Origin: Didymodactylos carnosus
Taxonomy: Eukaryota; Rotifera; Eurotatoria; Philodinida; Philodinidae
Direction of reading: 5' to 3'
Length of the DNA: 30,466 nucleotides
Assembly (NCBI GenBank): GCA_905250885.1
Contig: CAJNOQ010001552.1
Coordinates: forward strand, 1-30,466
Both the position numbers and the translations under genes were made by a program. The notes beneath the pieces were generated by a model that made no database searches, had not been told where the DNA came from, and saw only the letters and a program-made list of their open reading frames with translations. Position 1 is the first letter of the stretch. Every line of letters starts with the position of its first letter. Positions 1-9,493 of the stretch are shown in pieces.

Positions 1-202
1 GTAGTTCTTCGGCCTTGATCTCCTCGAAGGAGCATTTTGAAAACGAGATATTTTGGGTTTCTAGGTTTCTTTAGATGCTCTATCGATCTAGCATATAATG
101 GAAAGAATCTGAGATTCGACAGGTGCCAGCAGTCTGAAAAAAGGTCGGTTTTCTCATGGACCGTCTCTTAAACATGAGTTCAGATTGACAGAAAAAGGAA
201 GA

Positions 203-1823
203 TCAGTTTTTTCGTTTGGCAACTGTATAGGAGAGACCGTCTAAGTATTCCATCGCCGTAGTAGTTCCACTTCGATATCGTTCTCCCAGATTATCTATGC
301 GATCTTGAATAGCAAGTGTTTTCGCTTGTTTATTCCTAACACATAAGCCTGCCTTGAATTGAGTAAACATGTGATGGAAGCGGTTCTCTTCTCCCTGAAG
401 AAACTTTATGAACGACCAGATGTTCGGATGATGAATTTGCACCCGACGATTGAAACGACTGTGAAACGCTAAACCAATGAGACTCTTTCAAAGTAGAGCG
501 AGGATGGAGACGAAGATATACCCTCAGCGTTGTTGTTCGTTCGCATAGACAGACCATGGACACACCACTGATTAACAGGAACTTTGTCCAACCATTGGCC
601 TTAGAAATAATTCAATAAGCCTGTCATCGTTTCTCTCATTCTCGTCGGTAAAGAATTGGTCAGTTCGTCATATGTATCCTCGATGATCAGTTCTGGTAGA
701 AGTGCCAGTGCCGTTAACTTCCGACAGAAATGCTTCACATCAGCGTCGGTGTTGTAGGAAGAGGTTAGTCCAAGATGCTGTATGTTCCTGTAAATCGCCT
801 GTGTGAAGTGAAAATAGCACGACAGATGTGCTGCGGTGCTGAATTGTAAAGCAAAGAAAGTGAAACGTGCCAACTAGTCTTAAGAAATGAAACATTTACC
901 TCAGTCTTCACCACACCCACTAGAGCCGGTTCAAAATCACTCATCACGACTTTCGGCGTAAACTCGAGTTTCATTTGATCAGCGATGCATTTCAACTCAT
1001 GAATCAGAAATTGATACGTCGTCTTCCATTTGTTTGGCAGTAATCCGAAGACGCAAGGAAACGCTACGTGGATCAGATTTACTGAGATAGATGACAGGGA
1101 CTGCGTTGACTTACATTGTTCATATTTTATAGCGTGAGTGGTATAGACTTGATCGAATATTTTCGGACAGGTTGAAAACGTTCCATCCATGAGAATGGTT
1201 TTAGATGAGAAGAGTAAATTCAATTGTTCAGCCGATGAAAATAGAATCATTCTCTGCCGTCTTGTGATCATCTTGTCAACGATCAGAAAGACATCGTTTC
1301 TCAACGTTTTCGTATAGAGATCAGGTATATCAAATAGCTGTGTTGTAGGAATCGTAGGTGTAGCTCGACGACGTGCCTTGTTGACTACACTGTCTAGGAA
1401 GCAAAAGAAAATTCAATCAATTATTATTGCTCTCTCAAGAAACACTTGGTTACTCATTTCTCGTTCACTCGGTAGAATCGATATCGCAGCCAGTGACAGA
1501 ATAACCTTTTCACACTCTTCATCGTATATGCGTGGGATAGGTGTGGTTTCTTGAATAGCCCGTTCTTTCACTCTTGCACGAAATTCACGAACAGTTTTTT
1601 CTTCTTCGGCAGGATGACAATGCTCGCCGATTTGCTTGACCATCGTGTTCTCCACAGTTGTATGAGCCTTCGCGGAACATCCATTGAATGTACATATCCA
1701 GTATTTCGTGTTTGGTCCGGCTTTATTCAGCTTGAATACATAGTTGTCCAAGGCAAGCATAGGTTTCCCCTTTTGCGACTGAGTGAAAGAGACGGCCAAC
1801 GGTGTTTGATTTTCAGTGGTCAT
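203..1823 (-). pseudogene. FLYWCH zinc finger + MULE-type transposase, degenerate
   Basis: Remnant of a Mutator-like DNA transposase. Exon 1 (1454-1823) starts at an ATG reading MTTENQTPL and holds a FLYWCH zinc finger (KYWICTFNGCSAKAH ... GEHCHP). A 60-bp GT-AG intron (1394-1453) leads to exon 2 (900-1393) with the first two catalytic acids, in MDGTFSTCP and VVMSDFEPA. Exon 3 carries SCYFHFTQAIYRNIQHLGL, and after a 53-bp intron (469-521) exon 4 runs to a TGA at 203. The third catalytic Glu lies in NNNAEAFHSRF across that last intron. Two lesions are visible. The natural 61-bp intron 839-899 joins exons 2 and 3 in different frames, and a TAA at 601-603 interrupts LLNYF / GQWLDKVPVNQW. A different splice could evade the first lesion but not the stop. 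Family assignment is firm; loss of function is likely. Confidence 0.88.
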
Positions 1824-1984
1824 GCTGATCGATCTGAAACTAGATAGGACTTTGATCATTTCAATCACTCGTCTATTGCGTATCACTATTAGTACTGGCT
1901 CGAATTCCACACCAATAGAATCATATCTATGATTTGAAAGAAAAGAAGCTTACAGACGATGAACAGCAGAGACATCCTTCTTTG

Positions 1985-2150
1985 TCATATCTCCCTCTTC
2001 GACGTTTGTCTTTTGATATTTGTCCCTTTCATCGCTAATTATTCGGCATTTCGTCATTCGACGTTTTTCCTCTTCCTTCATCTCTTTTCGACAATTTTCT
2101 TTCGACATTAGTCCGTTCGGTCATTTTCCTTTCGGCCTAATGACGGCCAA
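1985..2150. repeat. Degenerate tandem repeat, about 13-16 bp period, TTCGACATTNGTCC-like
   Basis: A pyrimidine-rich stretch repeats a core such as TTCGACGTTTGTC, TTCGGCATTTCGTC, TTCGACATTAGTCC and TTCGGTCATTTTCC at irregular 13-16 bp spacing, ending near cctttcggcctaatgac. It lies 5' of the transposase remnant and may be a terminal or subterminal array of that element. This is read by eye; no exact period was computed. Confidence 0.6.
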
Positions 2151-2578
2151 CCGAGCATTCTCAAGTGTCATTCTTCAATTTGAAGAAAATCGATGGATCC
2201 TCATGGCTCCAGGATCTGCTTTTTCCCCCTTGGCTGAAACTGATAGTCCCCTACACAGACTGCTAAGCAAGAGAACAGTAAGAAGAGGAGAGTAGCAGCA
2301 ACCACTTTCTAAGATACTGAGTCAGTGAGCACAACTAAAGCACAAGTTCACTCCTCCAACACTGATCAGGGTAAGGAGCGGTGAAAATTGAAAAGAAGTA
2401 GTGTTACACCAGTCTGTTACGTTGCAATAGATTCTGTGGCCGTATTTGCAAGCTGTTTTTTATCTGTATTTCAGTGAAGTATGTATTAGGTCAAAAAATG
2501 CGGATGTGAGTGAAAGAAGAATCTGAATTTTATTTCCGAAATTAAGATCACATTCAAAATGATGGGAAAAGCAACTGT
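2151..2578. other. Intergenic, no gene seen
   Basis: The open stretch on the plus strand continues out of the repeat array and has no recognisable domain. The minus-strand polyadenylation signal AATAAA for the Hint gene lies at 2529-2534. Nothing else is supported. Confidence 0.5.
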
Positions 2579-3559
2579 TTATGAAAAAACGTGTGGTGCC
2601 AATGTCTTCGAGACCAGATACAAAAATTGATTCGTCCAATGAAGTTGTCCATTTGGTTTGGGAGGTGCAAACGGTTCATTTGCAAGGCCCAGACTTTTAA
2701 CAATCTTGTAGTACCAACGAAGAGGAGCTAAACCATTGTGAGCTAAGTGATGGCTGTTGATGAGTGCATAGACCGATGTAACTACCTGAAAATACCGAAT
2801 GAACAATATTATACTAGAAAGAGAGCGTTCGGATCTGCTATGAACTTACGTCGTTAACAATAATTGTACCTGAAACACGGACAAATCAAAAAATAAAGGT
2901 AGCGGATTGAATATCTGTGTTTATATTATACATACCTTCCAAAGTAAGAGGAGAATAGTAACCCATCTTCATTTCTTCGCTAACACTTTTCACCTTAACA
3001 GACATCAACTGATTATATTCATCTCGCACGTAAATATAATCATTTTCCTGGACATTTTCGGCGTAGATAAAACTTGGTGTTGTATTTGTTTGTAAACTTA
3101 GTGCAATCAGATGTTTAGGCGTTAAGAAAACCTTTTGGCCATTCCAAGCTTCAATGGCAGTGAAAAGCGCTAAAATAAAGTACAGTTAATTGAGAGTAGG
3201 GTTTTTGTTGAAAACTAGCATAGTTGCATACTTAGCGTGGTCGGCGACGAATGTGCGACCATGAGAATTTCCGATTCAACAACTTCGTTTTTTGCTATAT
3301 TCATGGCTATGACAACATCGCCGGATTTCAGTTCAGCAACAGGCTTCAATAGGCCAGATTTCATTAGAACCATCCCGTCTCCGGAGAGACATGAAAGCCG
3401 TCCGCTTGCAATACCTACCGGTGGACTTGTGTTGTTTTCTAAACCTAGAGAGGACTTAGGTGTCACAGATTGATTCGCTAAAGTTATACCTGAGACTGAA
3501 CGTTCAGCATTCAACCAAATTACCAACATTATTCCAACGTAAATCAATTTGAGTGCCAT
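2579..3559 (-). CDS. Secreted Hint-domain (hedgehog C-terminal-like, hog-only) protein
   Basis: Four exons assemble in phase into 262 residues: 3232-3559, 2936-3169, 2850-2869 and 2579-2785. The introns are 62, 66 and 64 bp, all GT-AG. The start MALKLIYVGIMLVIWLNAE gives a signal peptide. The Hint fold begins at the likely nucleophile Cys57 in RLSCLSGDGMVLMKSG, continues with LKPVAELKSGDVV and LTPKHLIAL (block His), then YYSPLTLEGTIIVNDVVTSVYA, and ends with HHLAHNGLAPLRWYY, which matches the hedgehog C-terminal (Hog) pattern. Hedgehog Hint domains cleave themselves and can attach sterol. No hedgehog signalling domain precedes this one, only about 30 residues after the signal peptide. A TGCAG acceptor sits 6 nt upstream of the ATG (exon start 3565), fitting a 5'UTR intron or spliced-leader addition. 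AATAAA follows the stop at 2529-2534. Confidence 0.9.
2850..2869 (-). other. 20-nt microexon of the Hint gene
   Basis: This exon encodes only GTIIVND (split codon at its start) between introns 2786-2849 and 2870-2935. Both have GT-AG ends. Skipping it would shift the frame and remove the conserved strand before the HHLAH motif, so it must be included for a working Hint fold. Confidence 0.85.
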
Positions 3560-3622
3560 TTTCACCTGCAATGATTAACTATCGATTTATGTTTGGATAT
3601 CAACGGCTTTATCAAAATACAC

Positions 3623-3640
3623 ATGTATATATATATATAG
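3623..3640. repeat. Short (TA)n tract
   Basis: A simple alternating TA stretch lies upstream of the Hint gene. It is a microsatellite and could also act as an AT-rich promoter segment. Confidence 0.7.
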
Positions 3641-3692
3641 ACAAACGACGTGCAGAAGATTGATTTTTACAATTTTTGAAAAGTGATCTTTT

Positions 3693-3874
3693 TATTGACA
3701 GAGAGAAAACCAACAAGAGATTTAATTAGTTTCACATTACTCTTCATGTTTTTGATCTTTGACAAAAGCGAGTCTAATATGTTCTATTGACAGAGAAGAA
3801 AACTAATAAAAGATTTAGTTAGTTTCAAATTACCTTTCGTTTCTCCAAACTCTCACAAAAGCGATTCTAATATG
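3693..3874. repeat. Two tandem copies of a ~91-bp AT-rich unit
   Basis: Copy 1 (3693-3781) and copy 2 (3785-3874) share a start TATTGACAGAGA, a middle AAGATTTAGTTAGTTTCA-like block and an end ACAAAAGCGANTCTAATATG. They diverge mainly in the central part. The pair lies upstream of the Hint gene and downstream of the NHL gene. It looks like a local duplication; no coding frame is preserved. Confidence 0.8.
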
Positions 3875-4256
3875 TGCATGATTTATTTGTTATTTATTCA
3901 TCCATTTTTTTTAAGTACCCTTATCATTCTAATTCTCGTAGCTTGGGGAAAGCTCGTCAGAATGAGCTCATATTTTGGGGTCTGCAATAGTCATAGATGA
4001 CCTTTATTTTGTACTACTCAAATTAGAAATCAAAAAAATTTCTCCAGCCAACATCGTATCAGAAGTATCGTTCTCTAGCGGACTGTCTCTTAAGAAACTC
4101 GTCAGGTAAAGTTGGAATCTTATCAAGTCTGCATATCAATACTAACTCAAATCAATTCAAGCGATGCGAATAGCTAATACATTTATTGATTAATCGGGAA
4201 TAGATGTCCTTTTATTCAATACAAATCAATTTCAATCACACCACCACAAATAAACA
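3875..4256. other. Intergenic, 3' flank of the NHL gene
   Basis: AT-rich sequence without a supported gene. The minus-strand AATAAA at 4211-4216 lies about 45 nt after the NHL stop codon and is its probable polyadenylation signal. Confidence 0.5.
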
Positions 4257-5386
4257 TTATTGATTTGTTGTCTGTTCAACTGAAAATTTTTGTATTCGAA
4301 AATTCCATTTATCGGCGACATAGAGATTGCCATGCCGATCGAATCCTATACCAATGGGATACACGAATTGATTCGGCTGTGATCCACCACCGTTTCCACC
4401 AGCAATGACATTTCCTTCTGCGACTCCTTTTGGCCAGCGCACTATTCGATTATTCCATTGATCAGCTACGTAGACTGTGCCGAATTGATCGGCAACAACT
4501 CCTAGAGGACCTGCTAGTTGTGAAAGACTATCTCCCCTCCCTTGACCACCAGCTACAACGATGCCTTGTTTTGCAGCTTCTTCCCATTTCATTACACGAT
4601 CATTTCCCCAGTCAGACACATAAACTGAATGATCCCGATCAACAGATACGTAATATGGAGAAGAGAATTGACCGAGGCCACTTCCTCTTCCATTACCACC
4701 TGCAACCACTGTTTTTTTAGATTCTCCTCTTCGATATCGTCTCACTTCATCATTTCCATAGTCAACGACATAAAGAGATCCATTCTCGTCCATTGTCAAA
4801 CCCCGACAATCGATGTTCGAGATGATCGTTTCTCCACTAGTACCATGTCGACGAGACCATTGAACTACTCTCCTATTTCCCCAATCGCAGATGATGAGAT
4901 TGTCTCTTTCTTTGTCGACAATCACATCGTATGGGTATTTTAACTGATGAGTTCCATTTCCTTCTCCATTACCACCTGCAACTACTTTGCCACTTTTCGC
5001 ACCCAATTTCCATTCCATAATACGATTATTATCCTCATCAGCGACATAAATAGTTTGATCATCATCGACATACAAACCGAGTGGGTCATCAAGTTGATTG
5101 CTTCCATTACCATGTCCATTTCCTCCAGCCACAGTGAGACCATTCTGAGCCCATTTTTTATTCGGATGAATGTTGATAGCAGGTGCTCGTAGTGATACTT
5201 AAAATAAAGAAAAACAATTATCACAATAAGAGATGGAACAAAGTTTTGAAAAAAGAATGATTCTATCCGAAAGGGTAGTGAATAAAAGTGAAATATGTAA
5301 CTGAATTCTACGAAATTGAAATACAATATGAACTACTAACTGAGATCTTTTATTTTATTTTGTCGTTCGTTTGTTCCTTCAGTCAT
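4257..5386 (-). CDS. NHL-repeat six-bladed beta-propeller protein
   Basis: The main exon (4257-5197) encodes six NHL blades in a row, each with the AGGNGxGN linker and a VDxxxxVYVADxxNxRIxxW core. Examples are VDDDQTIYVADEDNNRIMEW and VADQFGTVYVADQWNNRIVRW; the third blade lacks the linker (GLTMDENGSLYVVDYGNDEV). NHL propellers bind proteins, glycans or RNA; the ligand here cannot be told from sequence. This exact repeat style is heavily expanded in bdelloid rotifers. A proposed first exon 5341-5386 (MTEGTNERQNKIKDL) joins in phase through a 143-bp intron (GTTAGT...TTTTAAG) to ISLRAPAINIHPNKKWAQNG, giving 328 residues. That first exon is less certain: no signal peptide or membrane segment is gained, and a hydrophobic stretch inside the intron is out of frame. 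AATAAA follows at 4211-4216. Confidence 0.9.
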
Positions 5387-6009
5387 CTCATTGTCAACAC
5401 ACGTTTATGTCTCTTGTTGTCCTTGTAGCAAGGGAGGAACGCAGACTTCATGCTTCATGTACTTCTCTGTACTTCAGAAGTCTTGCTCCCTCCACCCTCG
5501 CCTCCTTGCCCTAGAGACTATCCATCTTATCAGACAAAGTGACATATTTGTAAAATTTGAAAAATACAATTCTGCTATGCACTGACATGGTCCAAGGTTA
5601 TTAATAATGACAATTGTACAAATTAGGAACGGAAAGGGTGCATACTTTTCTCTTGGTTTACATGAGCAAGAACGTATTATATGATTATGTTAATTTACTA
5701 CATTTTGATGAAGTATTATTTTGAAAAACTTGTTCTCCACAATTCATAAAGTATAATTCTTTCACCAGTAATACTTAAATATTAAAATCAATGTATGTTT
5801 TAAAAAAATGAAAACTCACGATGCCAAAATACTTCAATGAGAAAATGGAAACCTAATCAATGATTAGAAGCTATTCTACTATCTTATTTGTGTATTACTT
5901 TTCAAAACTATTACTGATTATCATTAGTAGTACTATATGTCATCCCTAATGCAGATTAATATTAGATGCTAAATGCGTATATCTGATTTTAAATTAGTTT
6001 TAAGCGAAA
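5387..6009. other. Intergenic, no gene supported
   Basis: Very AT-rich from 5680 on. A plus-strand open frame at 5391-5585 opposes the NHL 5' region and shows no domain. This stretch is the 5' flank of the NHL gene and the 3' flank of the small-peptide gene. Confidence 0.5.
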
Positions 6010-6194
6010 CTAAGACGCATTAACGTAAGCTTTACCAAACTGCTGTGCAGTGGTTGTAGTTGTCAAATCCGCACCGCTAAAATAGAAAATCGATAAATGT
6101 GAGTAGAATCATACATAAAAATCGATCGCATTTACCTCAGAAGAACAAAAACGATAGAACATATTACACTTCTGATCATAGCTTGTGTTGACAT
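6010..6194 (-). CDS. Small secreted peptide, 41 aa, two exons
   Basis: Exon 1 (6136-6194) and exon 2 (6010-6076) are joined by a 59-bp intron with GTAAAT and TTTTAG ends. The product is 41 residues. It begins MSTQAMIRSVICSIVFVLLS, a clear signal peptide, followed by a short mature part rich in Thr, then AQQFGKAYVNAS and a TAG stop. The mature part has no Cys and resembles no family I know; it could be a neuropeptide-like or antimicrobial-like product. A TATA box (TATAAAA, minus strand, 6222-6228) lies about 30 bp upstream of the ATG, so the 5'UTR must be very short. Signal peptide, intron phase and promoter agree, which makes a real gene likely. Alternatively it is the first part of a longer transcript, because TTTGGTAAAG in exon 2 could be a donor. 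Confidence 0.6.
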
Positions 6195-6221
6195 GACGCA
6201 GTATGGTGAGGGTGTCTCTTT

Positions 6222-6228
6222 TTTTTAT
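6222..6228 (-). promoter_or_regulatory. TATA box of the 41-aa peptide gene
   Basis: GGTATAAAAAAAAG reads on the minus strand about 30 bp before the ATG at 6194, at normal TATA-to-start spacing for a transcript with an extremely short leader. Confidence 0.5.
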
Positions 6229-6577
6229 ACCTAACACATAAATGATATTTTAAGCCACACTGCTTTAAAGTCGAAAAGCACACATTCTAATGCTTTGACA
6301 AACGGAAACTCAATATTGCTCCTATTACTTTTAACGTTCTTATTGTGTTCTACGAAAAATATAATTTTTCTAAATTCAAAGAGACGAACCAACAAGTAAG
6401 GTTCATCGAATCTCGATTCACTCGTCCCTAGACTGACTTGTTCATTTATAGCTGATTTTTTCCATTGTATTGCGATTGTCTGTGGATAAATCAGTTGTAT
6501 TTGTGAGCAGTAGATGAGGACAAGATCTCGATCTAGTGATGGCTAATGTTTTATTTTTCACTTTCGTCAGTATCTGT

Positions 6578-7039
6578 TTAGCTGCAAATGAAAAGGAGAA
6601 CGTCATATTCTAGGAAAAGTTCATGATTCCGTAAACAGTTCGAATGGCGGTGAACTATTCTTTTGTAATGTTTTAAAAAACATCGAAGAGACTCTAAATG
6701 TTGGCAAATTTCGACGAATTCTTCAGTTTTGACAGGATGATGGAAAAGTGATCGTAAGCCTAAGTAAAGCAAATTGACTTCGAAACCAATATCGTTTTTG
6801 TAGTGACTCTCTAGATTAACTTCTGTGTTGCGTTCGAAAAGGATTTTGAACAAGTCACAGCATTTTTGCGTAGTTATTGCAGTTGATTGATTGGTTGCTG
6901 CAATCATTAGCACATTGTTCGCGTCATCATCGATCTTATGATAATGCTGGGTGAGGCTGAGGCTGAGGGTGAGTGTGAGTCCATATAGGTAATTTAAAAT
7001 CCAAGTTACGAATGACCATCGTTTAGGACGGAACTTCAA
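6578..7039 (-). CDS. Hypothetical ORF, weakly ankyrin-like
   Basis: A 153-codon open frame starts at an ATG (MKFRPKRWSFVTWILNYLYG). One segment, ANNVLMIAATNQ ... CCDLFKILFERNTEVNLES, has the spacing of an ankyrin repeat (LMIAA, then LFxxxxEVN), but only one unit is recognisable. The rest (FVEICQHLESLRCFLKHYKRI) is likely helical. The N-terminal LTLTLSLSLTQ is encoded by a CTCAGC/CTCACC simple repeat, so that part may not be original coding sequence. It may be a fragment of a larger ankyrin protein or an exon with missing partners. Confidence 0.3.
   Translation of the reverse strand: MKFRPKRWSFVTWILNYLYGLTLTLSLSLTQHYHKIDDDANNVLMIAATNQSTAITTQKCCDLFKILFERNTEVNLESHYKNDIGFEVNLLYLGLRSLFHHPVKTEEFVEICQHLESLRCFLKHYKRIVHRHSNCLRNHELFLEYDVLLFICS
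6949..6982. repeat. G-rich tract GGTGAGGCTGAGGCTGAGGGTGAG
   Basis: A strand-asymmetric simple repeat of 6-bp units (TGAGGC/TGAGGG) with G on the plus strand. It resembles degenerate bdelloid telomere repeat (TGTGGG) and similar tracts near 11.15, 11.75, 13.5 and 22.3 kb. Confidence 0.55.
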
Positions 7040-7096
7040 CCATTCATCATCAGGCGAGTTTAGATTTTAGTAGTGAAGATCGATCCAACACGTAGG

Positions 7097-7590
7097 ATGG
7101 AATATCAAAATCATTTTCTTAATAGAAGACATACTGAAGTATACACTTGATTTCGTTGTTTCAAAATCCATCACTTGGAAGATAATCAAGTATTTTATTT
7201 TATTATTATGGTTATCCTTGGTTGTGATTGATGCTAGTCCAGTTGCTGCACCATCAAGAGGGGTTCTTGATCTTCAGTCAGCATGCGCCCGAATGGATAT
7301 GTGGGGTTGAAGTGAAGTGGCGAAGGCATTATGTGGCGCTGTTGGTCCTTGTATCAATCTCAAGGAAGACCGGTCTGCAGTTGTTCTCGTTGTGCACCAG
7401 GCGCTGGATGTGGTATCGGCTGTGCACTGTCAGGAAAGCAATGAAATCAGCAACCATCGAAAAGGAAACAGAGATTGACACTCAAGAAACTTTTTTCTTT
7501 TATCCACAACAATTTCTTCTTCAAGAGTTTGAAATGAATTCATCAACTTCTCAGACTTCACTTTCTATCAAAGATGATCTTACTAACTAA
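7097..7590 (+). CDS. Possible secreted Cys-rich peptide gene, structure unresolved
   Basis: Around 7180-7310 one frame reads KYFILLLWLSLVVIDASPVAA and continues to ARMDMWG before a stop, which looks like a signal peptide and a propeptide. An overlapping frame downstream (7325-7445) reads VCSCSRCAPGAGCGIGCAL, strongly Cys-rich. A third frame ends KDDLTN at 7590 with ordinary codon use. No ATG opens the signal-peptide frame, and I could not find introns that join the pieces. It may be a real gene with small unrecognised exons, a decayed gene or chance. Confidence 0.25.
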
Positions 7591-8445
7591 TCACCGTCTA
7601 GAGTAAAACTCAGACGAATACACAGAATCCATACTCTGGCTCTATCTCTTTTGCGAGGGGATTATTCCCAGCGCAATACTTGTCCACATTTGCTGAATAA
7701 CTAATCTTTATGTCCCTGCTCCAAATCTTCCACATTCTTCAGTCTGCTTCCGAGTAAAACAGCCAAAACTCGTTAACAAGTGATCTTCATCCATGCAAGT
7801 GCGAAACGCAGACTAGGTACGCTTCGAGTCCTCCATCGAGCCAGTTGCTTCCGGAGTTGAAGCATTTTTCCTCTCTCAATTCATCTAAGCATGGGAGACT
7901 AACTTACATCGGTATAAGTTCGTAGCTCATTCGCATTCAAACACGAGATCGACGATGAATTCGAGACAACAACGCACCGTATCTTGAACGAGAGAAGGCA
8001 GAGAATAATATATTGAGTTCGATTCAATATATTAGCTCTGAATCAACTAGCTAAAGGATATCCATACTTGTCACAGTCATCGTCTCCTGTATCATATATT
8101 TTCTGCTGTTAGAAAGATAATTTTGAGATCTTTCCGGGACAGCGAGCGCTTTCGATTTCACTGATGAGTGAATTTGGTGCTCTGCCGATTGCAATCCAAT
8201 CACGCGCTTTGTTCGAATAGTAACAGGAGATAAGTCTCTGAAGGTGAGCCTGCCTTCCATTGGATGTCGAAATGAATAGTTCTTGATAACAAGACTGATG
8301 ATTTCTTGGCGGATCAGAGCAATGGACACTGTACTGAATACTAGTAAGCTGAAATGAATGATTCGAGTAGCTCAACCACCAGAATCATCGTTGCATCGCA
8401 TACAGAGAGCAATTCGACAAGAATAGGGCAGCGATACAACGCGAG
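7591..8445. other. Intergenic, no gene supported
   Basis: Two overlapping minus-strand open frames near 8051-8375 show no domain. The only clear structure is the hairpin at 8006-8034. Confidence 0.45.
8006..8034. repeat. Perfect 11-bp stem hairpin
   Basis: TAATATATTGA and TCAATATATTA flank a 7-nt spacer (GTTCGAT). It is a perfect short inverted repeat with no neighbouring gene that explains it, and could be a cruciform or the tip of a small mobile element. Confidence 0.75.
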
Positions 8446-8888
8446 ATCAAGATGTCGTGACACCCGCACTATGCCATATGCCTATTGAGGTGGTGAATGT
8501 CAGCGTAAGAGAGCACCAGCATAGAGAGAGAACGCCTTTTGTTGCTGTGTCTTGGGCAGAACAGAGAGAGATGCAGCAGGCACAGTGGGACGAAATGAGA
8601 GAATGAAAGAATTTTCGGAGGAGGTCGAAGGCCGACCAAAGCGCTCAGTGGAGCCAACGGAGAGATGATCAGGCAAAATATCCGAGAGTCAGAGTGAATA
8701 ATGCGAACTGAGCGCTCAATCAGTTCAATTCGCAAGGAAAGGCTGATTATTCCGTGCAACGCTTCAATTCTGTGAAGCAGATTGCCATTTTGTGGAGGAA
8801 CTATTCAATTTGCGACACAGCAGCCGAGAGAGAGAATGAAGAGGAAGTTGACAGATATGAGTCAAGAACAGAACATAGAAAGAATGCT
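8446..8888 (+). repeat. Repeat family R1, copy A
   Basis: Starts ATCAAGATGTCGTGACACCC and contains the family landmarks in order: GCCATATGCCTATTGAGG, GAGAGAGAACGCC, GAATGAGAGAATG, GTCGAAGGCCGACCAAAG, then TTTGTGGAGGAAC. Its second half is most similar to copy H on the opposite strand at 15.0-15.3 kb (shared GATGATCAGGCAAAATATCC), making these the outermost inverted pair. Confidence 0.8.
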
Positions 8889-9310
8889 GATCAAGATTTC
8901 GTGGCACCCGCACCATGCCATATACCTTTGTGAGCAGCGGGACTGGTCACTCCTTTCGTGGCACCCGCACTATACCATATCCTCATTGAGGTAGTGTGTG
9001 TGTCAGAGTATGAGGGCACCAGCATGAGGAGAGAACGCCTTCTGGAGTCGTGTCTTGGACTGTGGAAGAGAGACAGAGTTGTCCAGATCAACAGACAACA
9101 TATCCAACAATCTAAGCAAATGATCACTACTGAAGGGCAAATCATGTCATCTTGCAAGGGGAGAATGATTCTTCTATTCAACTCGACATTTCTTCAAAGA
9201 GATTGCCACGTTGTGGAGGAGTTCTTCAGTTTTGAACGACGACGAATCAACAACGATCAGAGCCAACGTTCGACTTCAGGGGAAAAGCGAGAAACGTAGA
9301 CAGATTCAAT
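8889..9310 (+). repeat. Repeat family R1, copies B (partial) and C
   Basis: A truncated copy (ATCAAGATTTCGTGGCACCC ...) is followed after GGGACTGGTCACTCC by a fresh start TTCGTGGCACCCGCAC at 8957. The same B-C join recurs about 600 bp downstream at 9494, so the pair was duplicated as a unit. One frame of copy C (8958-9299) stays open for 113 codons (LWKRDR ... QMITTEGQI ... FNSTFLQRD). Confidence 0.8.
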
Positions 9311-9493
9311 TAACTAACATTCACGGTATCCGCACCGCACCTTCAGCCATCCGGGTTAATTTTTTTGTGCCTCTCATTTGTGTTTCACTGTCATTTCTGA
9401 GCGTTTCTCTTCTTATCTAGATAGAAAATTTCGGTTGCCTTGAGGCTTTTCCGATCAGGGCAAAAGACTTCTTGAGGGTAGCAGAGTGGAATC
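9311..9493 (+). repeat. Inter-copy segment, also present inverted at 14.76-14.93 kb
   Basis: The run from the ATCTAGATAGAAAATTTCGGT block through GATCAGGGCAAAAGACTT is found in reverse complement near 14765-14835. This shows that the spacer belongs to the duplicated unit and not only the R1 copies. Confidence 0.7.

Noticed and set aside
1551-1847. Plus-strand 98-codon frame over the FLYWCH exon
   Set aside because: Antisense shadow of the FLYWCH coding exon.
4430-5326. Long plus-strand and alternative minus-strand frames over the NHL gene
   Set aside because: They are shadows of the repetitive NHL coding sequence; only the frame with VYVAD/AGGNG repeats has domains.
5200-5326. Hydrophobic stretch FVPSLIVIIVFLYFK as a membrane anchor of the NHL protein
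   Set aside because: It lies in a different frame from the NHL exon, and no splice pair with GT-AG ends was found that joins it in phase.
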